A stretch of 64,000 nt of DNA from Rhodospira trueperi (GTDB taxonomy: Bacteria; Pseudomonadota; Alphaproteobacteria; Rhodospirillales; Rhodospirillaceae), in contig NZ_FNAP01000006.1 of the NCBI RefSeq assembly GCF_900101965.1, positions 203,410 through 267,409 of the forward strand, given 5' to 3'. Made by a program: the position numbers and the translations under genes. Shown here piece after piece: positions 47,459 to 56,282 of this stretch. Under the pieces are notes generated by a model. It worked only from the letters and a program-made list of their open reading frames with translations. It was not told the DNA's origin and did no database searches. Numbering within the stretch: the first letter of the stretch is position 1; every line of letters starts with the position of its first letter.

Positions 47459-48075
47459 GCGGCGGCCCTCCGGCGTTCGATGTCTTCAAGGGGCGTCAGG
47501 CCGGTCAGTCCGGCCAGATCGAGGAAATTGCGCAACAGGGCATGGCCGTTGGCCGACGCGATGCTTTCCGGATGGAACTGCACGCCGTGCAGCGGCAACG
47601 AGGTATGGGACAGGCCCATGACGAGGCCGTCCTCTGTCCAGGCGGTGACTTCCAGGCCGTGGGGCAGGCTGTCGCGCTCCACCACCAGCGAGTGGTAGCG
47701 GGTGGCCTCGAACGGGGACTCGAGGCCGGCGAACAGGCCGGTGCCGGTGTGGTGGATCCGGTCGGTCTTGCCGTGAACCGGCTCCGGCGCCCGGACCACC
47801 GTGCCACCCATGGCCTGCCCGATGGACTGGTGCCCCAGGCACACACCCATCACCGGCACGCGCCCGGCGGCGGCGGTGATCAATGCCAGGCAGATGCCGG
47901 CGCGGTCGGGATCGCACGGGCCGGGCGAGATGACGATGGCCTTCGGCTCCAGCGCCAAGGCCTCGTCCACGGTGACGGCATCATTGCGGCGCACCTCGAC
48001 ATCCGGCCCCAACTCGCCGAGATAATGCCAAAGGTTGTAGGTGAAGCTGTCGTAGTTATCGATCAGAAGCAGCAT
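47455..48075 (-). CDS. trpG: Anthranilate/aminodeoxychorismate synthase glutaminase subunit
   Basis: This 206-residue class-I glutaminase supplies ammonia to TrpE (or PabB). The nucleophile is in [10 protein letters not shown]; the His-Glu pair lies in [10 protein letters not shown]. The N-terminal [13 protein letters not shown] is typical. It is first of the trpGDC unit; trpE is not in the window. The MITE-like element was inserted about 80 bases upstream of its start, in the spacer shared with copA. Confidence 0.94.
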   Translation of the reverse strand: MLLLIDNYDSFTYNLWHYLGELGPDVEVRRNDAVTVDEALALEPKAIVISPGPCDPDRAGICLALITAAAGRVPVMGVCLGHQSIGQAMGGTVVRAPEPVHGKTDRIHHTGTGLFAGLESPFEATRYHSLVVERDSLPHGLEVTAWTEDGLVMGLSHTSLPLHGVQFHPESIASANGHALLRNFLDLAGLTGLTPLEDIERRRAAA

Positions 48076-48156
48076 GACGGGAACGGCCCCCCTGGTCCGG
48101 CGAGGGCCGCAGAATCGCAGCGGGAACGAGGACGGTCAAGTCCGGCCGACGCATGG

Positions 48157-48330
48157 CAGGGCAATCGGGTGAAAGCACGCCCCACTATCTTTTATGAAGG
48201 TAGGGCGGATTAGACCCGCGAAGCGGGGCAATCCGCCGTTTGGCGGCGATGCGGCGGGTTGCGCCTTCGGCGCGAACCCGCCCTACAAAGTCTCGCGTTT
48301 CGCCAAAGGTGCCTTCATCCGATTGCCCTG
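48157..48330. mobile_element. MITE-like element, family B, copy 2, with perfect 10-bp target duplication
   Basis: The 174-base element starts CAGGGCAATCGGGTGAAAG (48157-48175) and ends TCATCCGATTGCCCTG (48315-48330). It is flanked by exact direct repeats CGACGCATGG at 48147-48156 and 48331-48340, which is direct evidence of transposition. The interior is one GTAGGGCGGATTAGACCCG..CCCGCCCTAC palindromic core (about 48201-48285). It contains no transposase. It sits in the divergent spacer of trpG and copA. Confidence 0.92.
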
Positions 48331-48430
48331 CGACGCATGGGGGCGTGGTCTTTGGTGTGTTGACGGATGGGCCGGCCCGGACCACGTGAAAACCAGAAAC
48401 AAGCCCGCCGCCCGTCCCGAAGGGAGCCGC

Positions 48431-50695
48431 ATGGATACCGAGAGCCCCACCCATACGATTGATCTCGACATCACCGGCATGACCTGTGCCGCCTGTTCGG
48501 CACGAGTTGAGAAGGTGCTGGGCAAGCGCGATGGGGTGCGGGAGGTCCGCGTCAACCTCGCCACGGAACGCGCCCGCGTGGACGTGACCGAGGGCGGCGC
48601 TTCGCTCGAGGAACTCATCACCGCCGTGCGCAAGGCCGGCTACGAGGCGGCGGAGCATACGGAGGACGGGGCGGCGGCCCTGGACACCACCTGGGGCGGC
48701 GACGGCCGGGATCGGCGCGATTTGGCCATCGGGGTCATCTTCACGCTGCCGCTGCTGGTCGAGATGATCGCCATGTGGGTCGGCCTGCCGTTCCACCTGT
48801 CCCCCTGGTTGGCGCTGGCGCTGGCCACGCCGGTGCAGGTGGTGGCCGGGGCGCGCTTCTACGTCGGCGCCTGGAAAAGCCTGCGGGCCGGCACCGGCAA
48901 CATGGACGTGCTGGTGGCCCTGGGCACGTCCGCCGCCTATCTGTTCAGCCTGTGGCGCGTGGTGACCGGCGCGGCCGATCAGGGGCTCTATTTCGAGGGC
49001 GCTGCGGTCGTCATCACCCTGGTGCTGCTCGGGAAAGGGTTGGAGGCGCGGGCCAAGGGCTCGGCGGCGGCGGCGATCCATGCCCTGATGCGCCTGCGGC
49101 CCGACGTGGCTCGGGTGGAACGGGAGGACGGCTCGACCGCCGAGGTGCCGCTAAGGCAGGTGGCGGTGGGCACCGTCGTGCTGGTGCGGCCCGGCGAACG
49201 GGTGCCGGTGGACGGCGAGATCCTGTCCGGCGAGAGCCAGCTCGACGAAAGCCTGATTACCGGCGAGAGCCTGCCGGTGGCGCGGAGTCCCGGCGACGCG
49301 GTGATCGGCGGCGCCGTCAACGGCGATGGGCTGCTGCGCGTGCGCGCGCGCAGGGCCGGCGGCGAGGGCCTGCTGAGTCGCATCATCCGGCTGGTGGAGG
49401 ATGCCCAGGCCAGCAAGGCGCCGGTGCAGCGGCTGGTGGATCAGGTGGCGGCGGTGTTCGTTCCCGCCATCGTGGCGATCGCGGCCGTGACCTTCGGGCT
49501 CTGGCTGGCGCTGGGCGGCAGCGGCGAGGCGGCCTTCGTCGCCGCCGTGTCGGTGCTGGTGGTGGCGTGCCCCTGCGCGCTGGGGCTGGCGACGCCGACG
49601 GCGATCATGGTCGGCACCGGACTGGCGGCGAGGCGCGGCGTGCTCATCAAGGACGCGGCGGCGCTGGAAGGCGCGCACCGGGTGAACACCGTCGTGTTCG
49701 ACAAGACCGGGACCCTGACCGAGGGGCGGCCGGTCCTGGACGCGGTCGCCGTGACCACCCCCGATCTGGACGCCGATGGTCTGGTGTCCCTGGCGGCCAG
49801 CGCGCAACAGGGCAGCGAGCATGTGCTTGCCCGCGCCATCCTGGAGGCCGCCGACGCCAAGCAACTGCCGCTCAGCGCCGTGGAAGAGTTCTCCGCCCTG
49901 CCGGGGCGCGGGCTGTCGGCGACCGTGAAGGGGCGGCCGCTGCTGATCGGGTCGCGCCGGCTGATCGCGGAGCAGGGACCGATCGACGACAGCGTCGAAA
50001 CGCTGGCGCGCGACCTGGAACGCGGCGGGCGCACCGTCGTCTGGGTGGCGGCCCGGAGCGGCCCCGTGCTCGGCCTGATGGCCCTGGCCGATCCCGTGAA
50101 GGCGGGCGCGGCCGAGGCGGTCGCGGCCCTCAAGGCCCGGGGCCTGACGCCGGCGCTGCTGACCGGCGACTCGCGTGCCGTGGCCGAGACCGTGGCCGCT
50201 CAGGTCGGCATCGACGATGTGCGCGCCGAGGTTCTGCCCGCCGACAAGGCCGAGGTGGTCAAGGCCCTGCGGGCCGAGGGCCGCATCGTGGCCATGGTCG
50301 GCGACGGCATCAACGACGCGCCGGCGCTGGCGGCCGCCGACGTGGGCGTGGCCATGGGGTCGGGCACCGACGTGGCCATGGAGGCCGCCGGCCTGACCCT
50401 GATGCGCGGCGATCCACGGCTTCTGGTGACGGCGCTCGATCTCTCGCGCGCCACCTACGACCGCATCCGGCTGAACCTGGGCTGGGCCTTCCTCTACAAC
50501 CTCGCCGCCGTGCCGGCCGCCGCGCTGGGATATCTGTCCCCGGCCGTCGCCGGCGCGGCCATGGCGCTGTCCAGCGTCAGTGTGGTGACAAGCTCCCTGA
50601 TGCTGCGGACCGGAAAGGCGGCGCGGACGCACGGTGCGGGGGAGGAATCGAGCCCTTTGGTCCCGCCGACGCGTCGAGGGGGTCCTCTCGCGTGA
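48431..50695 (+). CDS. copA: Copper-exporting P1B-type ATPase
   Basis: The 754-residue inner-membrane pump has one N-terminal heavy-metal domain (GMTCAACSARVEKVL), the transport motif CPC in VVACPCALGLATP, phosphorylation motif DKTGTLTEG, TGES in DESLITGES, and GDGIND. The eight-segment P1B layout and the CPC motif indicate monovalent copper export. ATG 48431 has AAGGGAG 6 bases upstream. No CueR-type spaced promoter was recognised. The MITE ends 90 bases upstream, so any promoter must lie within or beyond it. Confidence 0.93.
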   Translation: MDTESPTHTIDLDITGMTCAACSARVEKVLGKRDGVREVRVNLATERARVDVTEGGASLEELITAVRKAGYEAAEHTEDGAAALDTTWGGDGRDRRDLAIGVIFTLPLLVEMIAMWVGLPFHLSPWLALALATPVQVVAGARFYVGAWKSLRAGTGNMDVLVALGTSAAYLFSLWRVVTGAADQGLYFEGAAVVITLVLLGKGLEARAKGSAAAAIHALMRLRPDVARVEREDGSTAEVPLRQVAVGTVVLVRPGERVPVDGEILSGESQLDESLITGESLPVARSPGDAVIGGAVNGDGLLRVRARRAGGEGLLSRIIRLVEDAQASKAPVQRLVDQVAAVFVPAIVAIAAVTFGLWLALGGSGEAAFVAAVSVLVVACPCALGLATPTAIMVGTGLAARRGVLIKDAAALEGAHRVNTVVFDKTGTLTEGRPVLDAVAVTTPDLDADGLVSLAASAQQGSEHVLARAILEAADAKQLPLSAVEEFSALPGRGLSATVKGRPLLIGSRRLIAEQGPIDDSVETLARDLERGGRTVVWVAARSGPVLGLMALADPVKAGAAEAVAALKARGLTPALLTGDSRAVAETVAAQVGIDDVRAEVLPADKAEVVKALRAEGRIVAMVGDGINDAPALAAADVGVAMGSGTDVAMEAAGLTLMRGDPRLLVTALDLSRATYDRIRLNLGWAFLYNLAAVPAAALGYLSPAVAGAAMALSSVSVVTSSLMLRTGKAARTHGAGEESSPLVPPTRRGGPLA

Positions 50696-50849
50696 CCGCG
50701 ACGGACCATCACAGGGTGCCTGCCGATCCCGGATCGGGACCTCTTGCAGCATGTTCGGCTTTTTCACGCGGCGCCACGACGGTCCTTGAGGGGGCAGCAA
50801 TTCTCAGGATGGCGGGAGAACACCTGTTGCGACCCGTGCCGGCCCACAG

Positions 50850-50955
50850 GAATCCCCTCATTTCCGGAGTATGCAATTAAATCAACGGGTTAGCGAGCAG
50901 GCCGGTTCCGCGCAACCCATTGATTTTCCACCGTTTTTCGGAAATGAGGGGATTC
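50850..50955. repeat. Nested inverted-repeat element (family G)
   Basis: A perfect 17-bp inverted repeat (GAATCCCCTCATTTCCG 50850-50866; complement 50939-50955) encloses a second inverted repeat (AAATCAACGGGTT 50879-50891 with AACCCATTGATTT 50914-50926; one mismatch). The RNA could fold into one long hairpin. It is more AT-rich than its surroundings. It lies in the 572-base gap between copA and bioY, which holds no gene. Confidence 0.7.
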
Positions 50956-50973
50956 TTGAGGTGCAGGCTTGGT

Positions 50974-51082
50974 CTCCTCCCCTCGTCGGGGGGAGGTTGG
51001 GAGGGGGCGAGTTGATAGACGCGCCGCTTTCTCCTTTCGCATCACCCCCCACCCCAGCCCTCGCCATTCCAGGGGAGGGAGG
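50974..51082. repeat. Inverted-repeat element, family D, copy 2
   Basis: The reversed counterpart of 13849-13977: TCCTCCCCTCGTCGGGGGGA with GGTTGGGAGGGGGCGAG at 50974-51011, then ACCCCAGCCCT and CCAGGGGAGGGAGG ending at 51082. It lies 19 bases from the family G element, making a repeat cluster before bioY. Confidence 0.75.
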
Positions 51083-51267
51083 CCGATCCGCGCGTGGGGC
51101 TCCTGTCAGACACCCAGCGAAAGCCGGCTGGACAGTGACAGGTCCAAATTGAGAACGTCTGGTTGATCGCCCACATGCTTGCGGTTGGGCTGCTTCACGT
51201 CTAGGATTTTCCGCGAATGCAAGCCGGCCCGGGCGAACCGGGCGTTCGGGAGAAAGAAGGACACCCC

Positions 51268-51879
51268 ATGACCACAGCGACCCTGACTCACGACACCCTG
51301 GCACAGGCCCTGTGGCCGACCCGCGCCAACGCCAGCCCCGTGTCGCCGGCCCTGCGCGCCCTTCTGCTGGTGCTCGCCGGCAGCGCACTGCTGACCGTGT
51401 CCGCCAAGGTGCAGGTGCCCATGTGGCCGGTCCCCATGACCATGCAGACCTTCGTCGTGCTGGTGATCGGCGCCGCCTATGGCTGGCGCCTGGGCGCGGC
51501 CACCGTACTGCTCTACCTCGCCGAGGGCGCCTTTGGCCTACCGGTGTTCGCCAACTCCCCCGAGCGCGGCATGGGCCTCGCCTACATGATGGGCCCCACC
51601 GGCGGCTATCTGGCCGGATTCGTGGTCTCCGCCGTCGCGCTGGGCTGGCTGGCCGAGCGCGGTTGGGACCGCTCGGTGGTCGGGACCCTGGGGGCCATGA
51701 CCCTGGGCTCGGCCATCATCCTGGGCGGCGGATTCCTGTACCTGTCCACCCTGATCGGCCCCGAGGCCGCCTGGACCGCCGGCGTGCTGCCGTTCCTGCT
51801 TGGCGCGGCGCTGAAGGTTGCCCTGGCGGCGGCCGTGCTGCCGATGGCCTGGCGTCTGGTCAATCGACGCGGCGCCTGA
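51268..51879 (+). CDS. bioY: Biotin transporter BioY
   Basis: The 203-residue S-component of a biotin ECF transporter has six hydrophobic segments. The family blocks are TVSAKVQVPMWPVPMTMQTFVVLV, LYLAEGAFGLPVFA and MGPTGGYLAGF. BioY can work alone or with an ATPase/T-component, and none is adjacent. ATG 51268 has AAGGA 7 bases upstream. No BioR-type TTAT..ATAA operator was recognised in the 5' region. A terminator follows. Confidence 0.93.
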   Translation: MTTATLTHDTLAQALWPTRANASPVSPALRALLLVLAGSALLTVSAKVQVPMWPVPMTMQTFVVLVIGAAYGWRLGAATVLLYLAEGAFGLPVFANSPERGMGLAYMMGPTGGYLAGFVVSAVALGWLAERGWDRSVVGTLGAMTLGSAIILGGGFLYLSTLIGPEAAWTAGVLPFLLGAALKVALAAAVLPMAWRLVNRRGA

Positions 51880-51905
51880 TCAGGCTCCCACCGCATATCC
51901 GATGG

Positions 51906-51937
51906 AATGAACCCCCCGCGCGGGGGTTCATTTCTTT
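51906..51937 (+). terminator. Rho-independent terminator after bioY
   Basis: The stem AATGAA-CCCCC with GGGGG-TTCATT (one bulged C) has a GCGC loop and is followed by TCTTT. It lies 27 bases after the bioY stop and before the next start at 51965. Confidence 0.8.
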
Positions 51938-51964
51938 GAGCCATCCGATAAGGCGAGGACCATC

Positions 51965-53548
51965 ATGACCGACGCCCAGGTACCCGATTCGCATGCGACC
52001 GAGGACCAGACGCCGCGTCTCGTCGTCAGGCGGGCGGAAATCGCCGATATCGAGGCCATCCGCGCCCTGTGCGCCCAGGTCTATCCGGACGTCGCGCCCT
52101 ACAGCAGCGCCCACCTGCGCGGCCAGATGCAGAATTTCCGCGACGGGCAGTTCGTCGCTGTGTTCGAGGGCCGCATCGTCGGTTACTGCGCCACCTTCCG
52201 CATCGCCGAGGCGCCGGCCTTCGCCCTTCACACCTGGATGGAGATCACGGGTGGTGGGCTGGCCTCGCGCCATGACCCGGACGGCGACTGGCTGTACGGC
52301 ATGGAGGTGTTCGTCGATCCGGAATACCGGGGCTACCGCATCGGCCAGCGCCTGTACGGCGCCCGCAAGGGGCTGTGCCAGCGCCTGGGGCTGAAGGGAA
52401 TCGTGTTCGGCGGGCGGTTGCCGGGACTGCACCGGCGCATCAAAAAGGTCGGCTCGGCCGAGGCCTATGTGCAGGCAGTGCGGGACCGCAGCCTGCGCGA
52501 CCCGGTGCTGTCCTTCCAGATGCGCAACGGCTTCGAGCCCATTGGCGTGCTGCCGGCGTACCTGCCGTCGGACAAGGAATCGCTCGGCTACGCCGCGCAT
52601 CTCGTCTGGCGCAATCCGAAGTACAGCGGCGATCAGGCCGGCGGCCGTCCGGCGCGTTCGCGCTACTCCCAGCGCACGGTGCGGGTTTCCATCGTGCAGT
52701 ACCAGCAGCGCCGCGTGCGCTCGTTCGAGGAGTTCGGCCACAACGTCGAGTACTTCGTCGATGTGGTGGCCGATTACCGCGCCGATTTCGTGGTCTTCCC
52801 GGAGCTGTTCACGCTCCAGCTTCTGTCCATCGAGAACCAGCGCATCCCGGCGTCGGAGGCCATCGCCACCCTGACCCGCTACACCGAGCCCTTGAAGGAA
52901 CTGCTCAGCCGGCTGGCCGTCAGCTACAACATCAACATCATCGGCGGCTCGCACCCAACCATGAGCGAATCCGGCGAGATCCTGAACATCTGCTATGTCT
53001 GCCTGCGCGACGGATCGGTGCACCAGCAGGTCAAGATCCATCCGACGCCGAACGAGCGCTTCTGGTGGAACATCGAGGGCGGCGACCGCGTCGACACCAT
53101 CATGACCGACTGCGGCCCGATCGGCGTGCTGATCTGCTACGACAGCGAATTCCCCGAACTGCCCCGGCACCTGGTGGACCAGGGGGCGCAGATTCTGTTC
53201 GTGCCGTTCTGCACCGACGAGCGCCAGAGCTATCTGCGGGTGCGGTATTGCTGTCAGGCGCGGGCGGTGGAGAACCAGTGCTACGTCGTGCTGTCGGGCA
53301 ACGTGGGCAACCTGCCCAACGTCGAGAACATGGACATCCAGTACGCCCAGAGCTGTATCCTGACGCCGTGCGACATGCCGTTCGCCCGCGACGGCATCGC
53401 CGCCGACACCTCCCCGAACGTGGAGATGGTGGCCTTCGCCGATCTGCGCATGGAAGACCTCGCCGCCGCCCGCCAGGGCGGCACGGTGCAGAACCTGCGA
53501 GATCGCCGCTTCGATCTGTATTCCGTGGCCTGGAACCGGAAGGGGTAG
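51965..53548 (+). CDS. GNAT acetyltransferase-nitrilase fusion protein
   Basis: The 527-residue two-domain protein has residues about 18-220 as a GNAT acetyltransferase (IRALCAQVYPDV ... MEVFVDPEYRGYRIGQRLY acetyl-CoA loop). Residues about 232-520 are a carbon-nitrogen hydrolase with the full catalytic set: Glu280 (FPELF), Lys357 (VKIHPTPNE) and Cys391 (LICYDSEFP). The fusion is known across proteobacteria, but its substrate is unproven; it may acetylate an amine and hydrolyse or form an amide on the same molecule. It is probably monocistronic, between the bioY terminator and a convergent kinase. Confidence 0.88.
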   Translation: MTDAQVPDSHATEDQTPRLVVRRAEIADIEAIRALCAQVYPDVAPYSSAHLRGQMQNFRDGQFVAVFEGRIVGYCATFRIAEAPAFALHTWMEITGGGLASRHDPDGDWLYGMEVFVDPEYRGYRIGQRLYGARKGLCQRLGLKGIVFGGRLPGLHRRIKKVGSAEAYVQAVRDRSLRDPVLSFQMRNGFEPIGVLPAYLPSDKESLGYAAHLVWRNPKYSGDQAGGRPARSRYSQRTVRVSIVQYQQRRVRSFEEFGHNVEYFVDVVADYRADFVVFPELFTLQLLSIENQRIPASEAIATLTRYTEPLKELLSRLAVSYNINIIGGSHPTMSESGEILNICYVCLRDGSVHQQVKIHPTPNERFWWNIEGGDRVDTIMTDCGPIGVLICYDSEFPELPRHLVDQGAQILFVPFCTDERQSYLRVRYCCQARAVENQCYVVLSGNVGNLPNVENMDIQYAQSCILTPCDMPFARDGIAADTSPNVEMVAFADLRMEDLAAARQGGTVQNLRDRRFDLYSVAWNRKG

Positions 53549-53582
53549 GGCGGGCCGGGCGCCGCGGTTTCGTCGTCGGCCC

Positions 53583-54710
53583 TCAGATGTGGTCCGCTCC
53601 CCGCGCGGGCGGAAAGACCATCTCGAAGGTCGACCCCTCGTTGGGGCGGCTTCTGACGTCCAGGCGCCCCCCGTGGATCTCCATGATCGCGTTGACGATG
53701 GAGAGGCCGATGCCGGAGCCCGCCAGGGTGCGTTCCTGATTGTTCACGCCTTGCCGAAAGCTGTTCAGAAGGAAGCGGACCTGCTCCTCACTCATGCCGA
53801 CGCCCGTGTCCGACACCCCAACCACCACCGACGCGTCACGGGACCGGCGACAGTAGAGGTGGACGGTTCCCCCAGGCCGGGTGAACTTCAGCGCATTTGA
53901 GACAAGATTCAACAGGGCCGTGCGGAACAGGTCAGCGTCCCCAACAACCAGACCACCGGAGTTGGCGTTGCCGCATGAAACAGACAGGGAAACGTCCTTC
54001 AGGTGCGCCGTGTCGCGAAATCTAGTCAAACAGTACTTTATTTCGTCAGGAACCCAGATATCTGACACATAAAGATCCTGCGTCCCGCGATCAAGATCGA
54101 ACAACAGGAACATGTTATCCACAAGCGTCCGCATTTTCTCGGCGCTCTTCAGAATATCTTCTCCGCATTGCTTGTACCGTTCATGTCCGACCGCGCCGAA
54201 GATCTCGGTCTGCACCATTTCGGCGGACACCATGATGCCGTTCAGCGGCGTGCGCAGTTCATGGCTCATGGAGGCCAGGAAGTTGCTCTCGGTCTTCAGC
54301 GCGGCTTGCGCGACCTTCAGGGCCTTGTCGCGCTGCCGTTCCGCCTCCCGCCGTTCCGTGATGTCATAAATGTGCGAAACGATCGCCTGGATATCATCCC
54401 GTATCAGAGGTGTCGTATATATTTCGACATCACGAAAGTCGCCGTTAGATTTTTTGTGGCGGGCCACAAAAAGCGTCTGTTTATTCTCAAGGGCTCGCAT
54501 GCGTGCGATGTAATGAGCGCTCGGTTCAAAAAAAGGAGATATTAGATCAATGCAGCGTCCAACAATATTCTGTTTTTCATACATATAAAAAGACAAAGCA
54601 GATGCATTGACGTCAAGTATCGTGCCAGATGCCGCCTCGATCACGAGCATAACAGAGTTCGATTTTTCGAACAGGCTATCGTAAAGGGATTCGCTTTGTA
54701 TCTCGCGCAC
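53583..54710 (-). CDS. PAS-domain sensor histidine kinase
   Basis: The 375-residue soluble kinase has a PAS domain (about 10-115; VMLVIEAASGTILDVNASAL), a coiled-coil linker, HisKA with the phospho-acceptor in LASMSHELRTPLNG, and an ATPase domain (LVSNALKFTRPGG, DTGVGMSEEQ, GSGIGLSIVNAIM). The signal is unknown. No response regulator is adjacent. The 5' half (about 54000-54710) is strikingly AT-rich relative to the rest of the window, while the ATPase half is GC-rich, suggesting transfer or recombination. Confidence 0.9.
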   Translation of the reverse strand: MREIQSESLYDSLFEKSNSVMLVIEAASGTILDVNASALSFYMYEKQNIVGRCIDLISPFFEPSAHYIARMRALENKQTLFVARHKKSNGDFRDVEIYTTPLIRDDIQAIVSHIYDITERREAERQRDKALKVAQAALKTESNFLASMSHELRTPLNGIMVSAEMVQTEIFGAVGHERYKQCGEDILKSAEKMRTLVDNMFLLFDLDRGTQDLYVSDIWVPDEIKYCLTRFRDTAHLKDVSLSVSCGNANSGGLVVGDADLFRTALLNLVSNALKFTRPGGTVHLYCRRSRDASVVVGVSDTGVGMSEEQVRFLLNSFRQGVNNQERTLAGSGIGLSIVNAIMEIHGGRLDVRSRPNEGSTFEMVFPPARGADHI

Positions 54711-55226
54711 CCAGGCCTCTGATCTTCATGGGGTGACGGAAGTGTTGAAGGCGCACTTTAGGTCCGGAGAGGCTCAGGCAGAAGTCCGATCCCGTAACGT
54801 CTGCTTGACATACACTCACGATCCGCCTCTGGCCGTCAACCCCCAAACGAGATTGGACGGGGTCGCGATGAATGGGAGGCCTCGAAAAACGGGCGATCCG
54901 GCCGGGTCGGCGACGTCGGCCCGGCCCGGGCCATCCTGGACCGGGCGGTCGCCCTGTCGGAGGAGACCGGACGGTTCATCGCGCCCAACCCCGACAAATC
55001 GTCAACACGAGGGAGGCTAAACCCGCCGGAATCCCGTATAAGGCCGGCGCGAGGCGAGCCATCGGCCAATGCCCACCGGCCCCGACGCTGGCGCCGGTCC
55101 GGCAGGCGCGGCAGACGGTGCGGATTCGGACGGTCGGGCCGCGCTGGCGCTGCCCCTGCCCCCCGTCTGGCCGGACAGAGATCAAGGGACGCAGCCTCAC
55201 TCAAGGGACCGTGTCCGGAGGTGACC
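54711..55226. other. Intergenic region with a possible coding remnant
   Basis: These 516 bases hold no intact gene. Around 54896-55000 one plus frame reads VGDVGPARAILDRAVALSEE then TGRFIAPNPD, which looks like real helical protein but has no start or continuation, so it may be a gene fragment. The rest (55010-55226) is GC-rich leader for sbtA. A TTGACA occurs near 54806, without a matching -10. Confidence 0.3.
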
Positions 55227-56240
55227 ATGCTCAGCAATCTGATGATCCCCGCCGTGCTCTTTTTCGGTCTCGGGGTTGTGGCCCGGCTGATCAAGTCGGA
55301 CCTGAAGTTCCCGCCGGATCTGGCGAAGGCACTGTCGATCTATCTGCTGATGGCCATCGGCCTGCACGGCGGCGTGGAACTGGCCAAGGCCGACATGGGC
55401 GCGGCCGTCAATGCCATCGTCTGGGCGCTGATCCTGGGCTTCGGCATGCCGATCCTGGGATACTGGCTGCTGATCGTCACCCGTCGGGTCGGCCCGCTGG
55501 ACGCCGCCGCCATCGCCGCGCACTACGGCTCGGTCAGCGCCGGCACCTTCCTGACCGCGCTTGCCTTTCTGGACACCCAGGGGGTGGCTTACGAGACCTA
55601 TCCGCTCATCATGCTGGCGGTGATGGAATCCCCGGCGATCGTGATCGGCCTGCTGCTGGCGGCGCAGGCCCGTCAGAAGATCAAGCGCAACGCCCAGGGC
55701 GACGGTTCGGGTGATGCGGGCACCGGCGGCGGCGACGGGCGGATGCGCCTGGGCGCCCTGCTGCACGAGGCGTTCACCAACGGCAGCGTCGTGATCCTGG
55801 TGGGATCGATGATCATCGGCGCGGTCTCGCTGCCGGGCGCGATGGAGAAGCTCAAGCCCTTCATCGACGACATCTTCATGGGCGTCCTGTGCCTGTTCCT
55901 GTTCGAGATGGGCATGGAGGCCGCGCGCCGCCTGGGCGACTTCAAGCGGGTCGGCGCCCTGCTGGCCGGTTACGGCATCCTGATGCCGCTGATCGGCGGC
56001 ACCATCGGGGCTCTGATCGGCCATTCCGCACTGGGCTTCGGCGTCGGCGGCACCACCCTGGTCGCCGTGCTGGCCGCCAGCGCCTCCTACATCGCCGTGC
56101 CGCCGGCCATGCGGCTGGCGGTTCCGGAGGCCAACCCTTCCCTGTATCTTACCCTGTCTCTGGGCATCACCTTTCCCTTCAACGTGGTCGTGGGCATCCC
56201 ATTGTACCACTGGATGGCCGGCCTGCTGGCGGCAGCCTGA
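55227..56240 (+). CDS. sbtA: SbtA-family sodium-dependent bicarbonate transporter
   Basis: The 337-residue inner-membrane protein has two inverted hydrophobic halves separated by a Gly-rich cytoplasmic loop (about 150-175; QGDGSGDAGTGGGDG), as in SbtA (DUF897). Blocks include AAIAAHYGSVSAGTFLTAL and ASASYIAVPPAMRLAVPEANPS. The cyanobacterial relative imports bicarbonate with sodium. ATG 55227 is chosen because GGAGG lies 5 bases upstream; GTG 55221 overlaps it. The PII-like partner gene follows after 42 bases. Confidence 0.85.
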   Translation: MLSNLMIPAVLFFGLGVVARLIKSDLKFPPDLAKALSIYLLMAIGLHGGVELAKADMGAAVNAIVWALILGFGMPILGYWLLIVTRRVGPLDAAAIAAHYGSVSAGTFLTALAFLDTQGVAYETYPLIMLAVMESPAIVIGLLLAAQARQKIKRNAQGDGSGDAGTGGGDGRMRLGALLHEAFTNGSVVILVGSMIIGAVSLPGAMEKLKPFIDDIFMGVLCLFLFEMGMEAARRLGDFKRVGALLAGYGILMPLIGGTIGALIGHSALGFGVGGTTLVAVLAASASYIAVPPAMRLAVPEANPSLYLTLSLGITFPFNVVVGIPLYHWMAGLLAAA

Positions 56241-56282
56241 CCCATGAGCGACGCGGCGCGGAAGCTCGGACGGAGAGACGAC

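Noticed and set aside
54733..55020. A 95-codon plus-strand frame before sbtA
   Set aside because: Sequence turns into Pro/Arg/Ser low complexity after about 45 codons and has no ribosome binding site. A different frame over part of it looks more protein-like, so it was only noted as a remnant.
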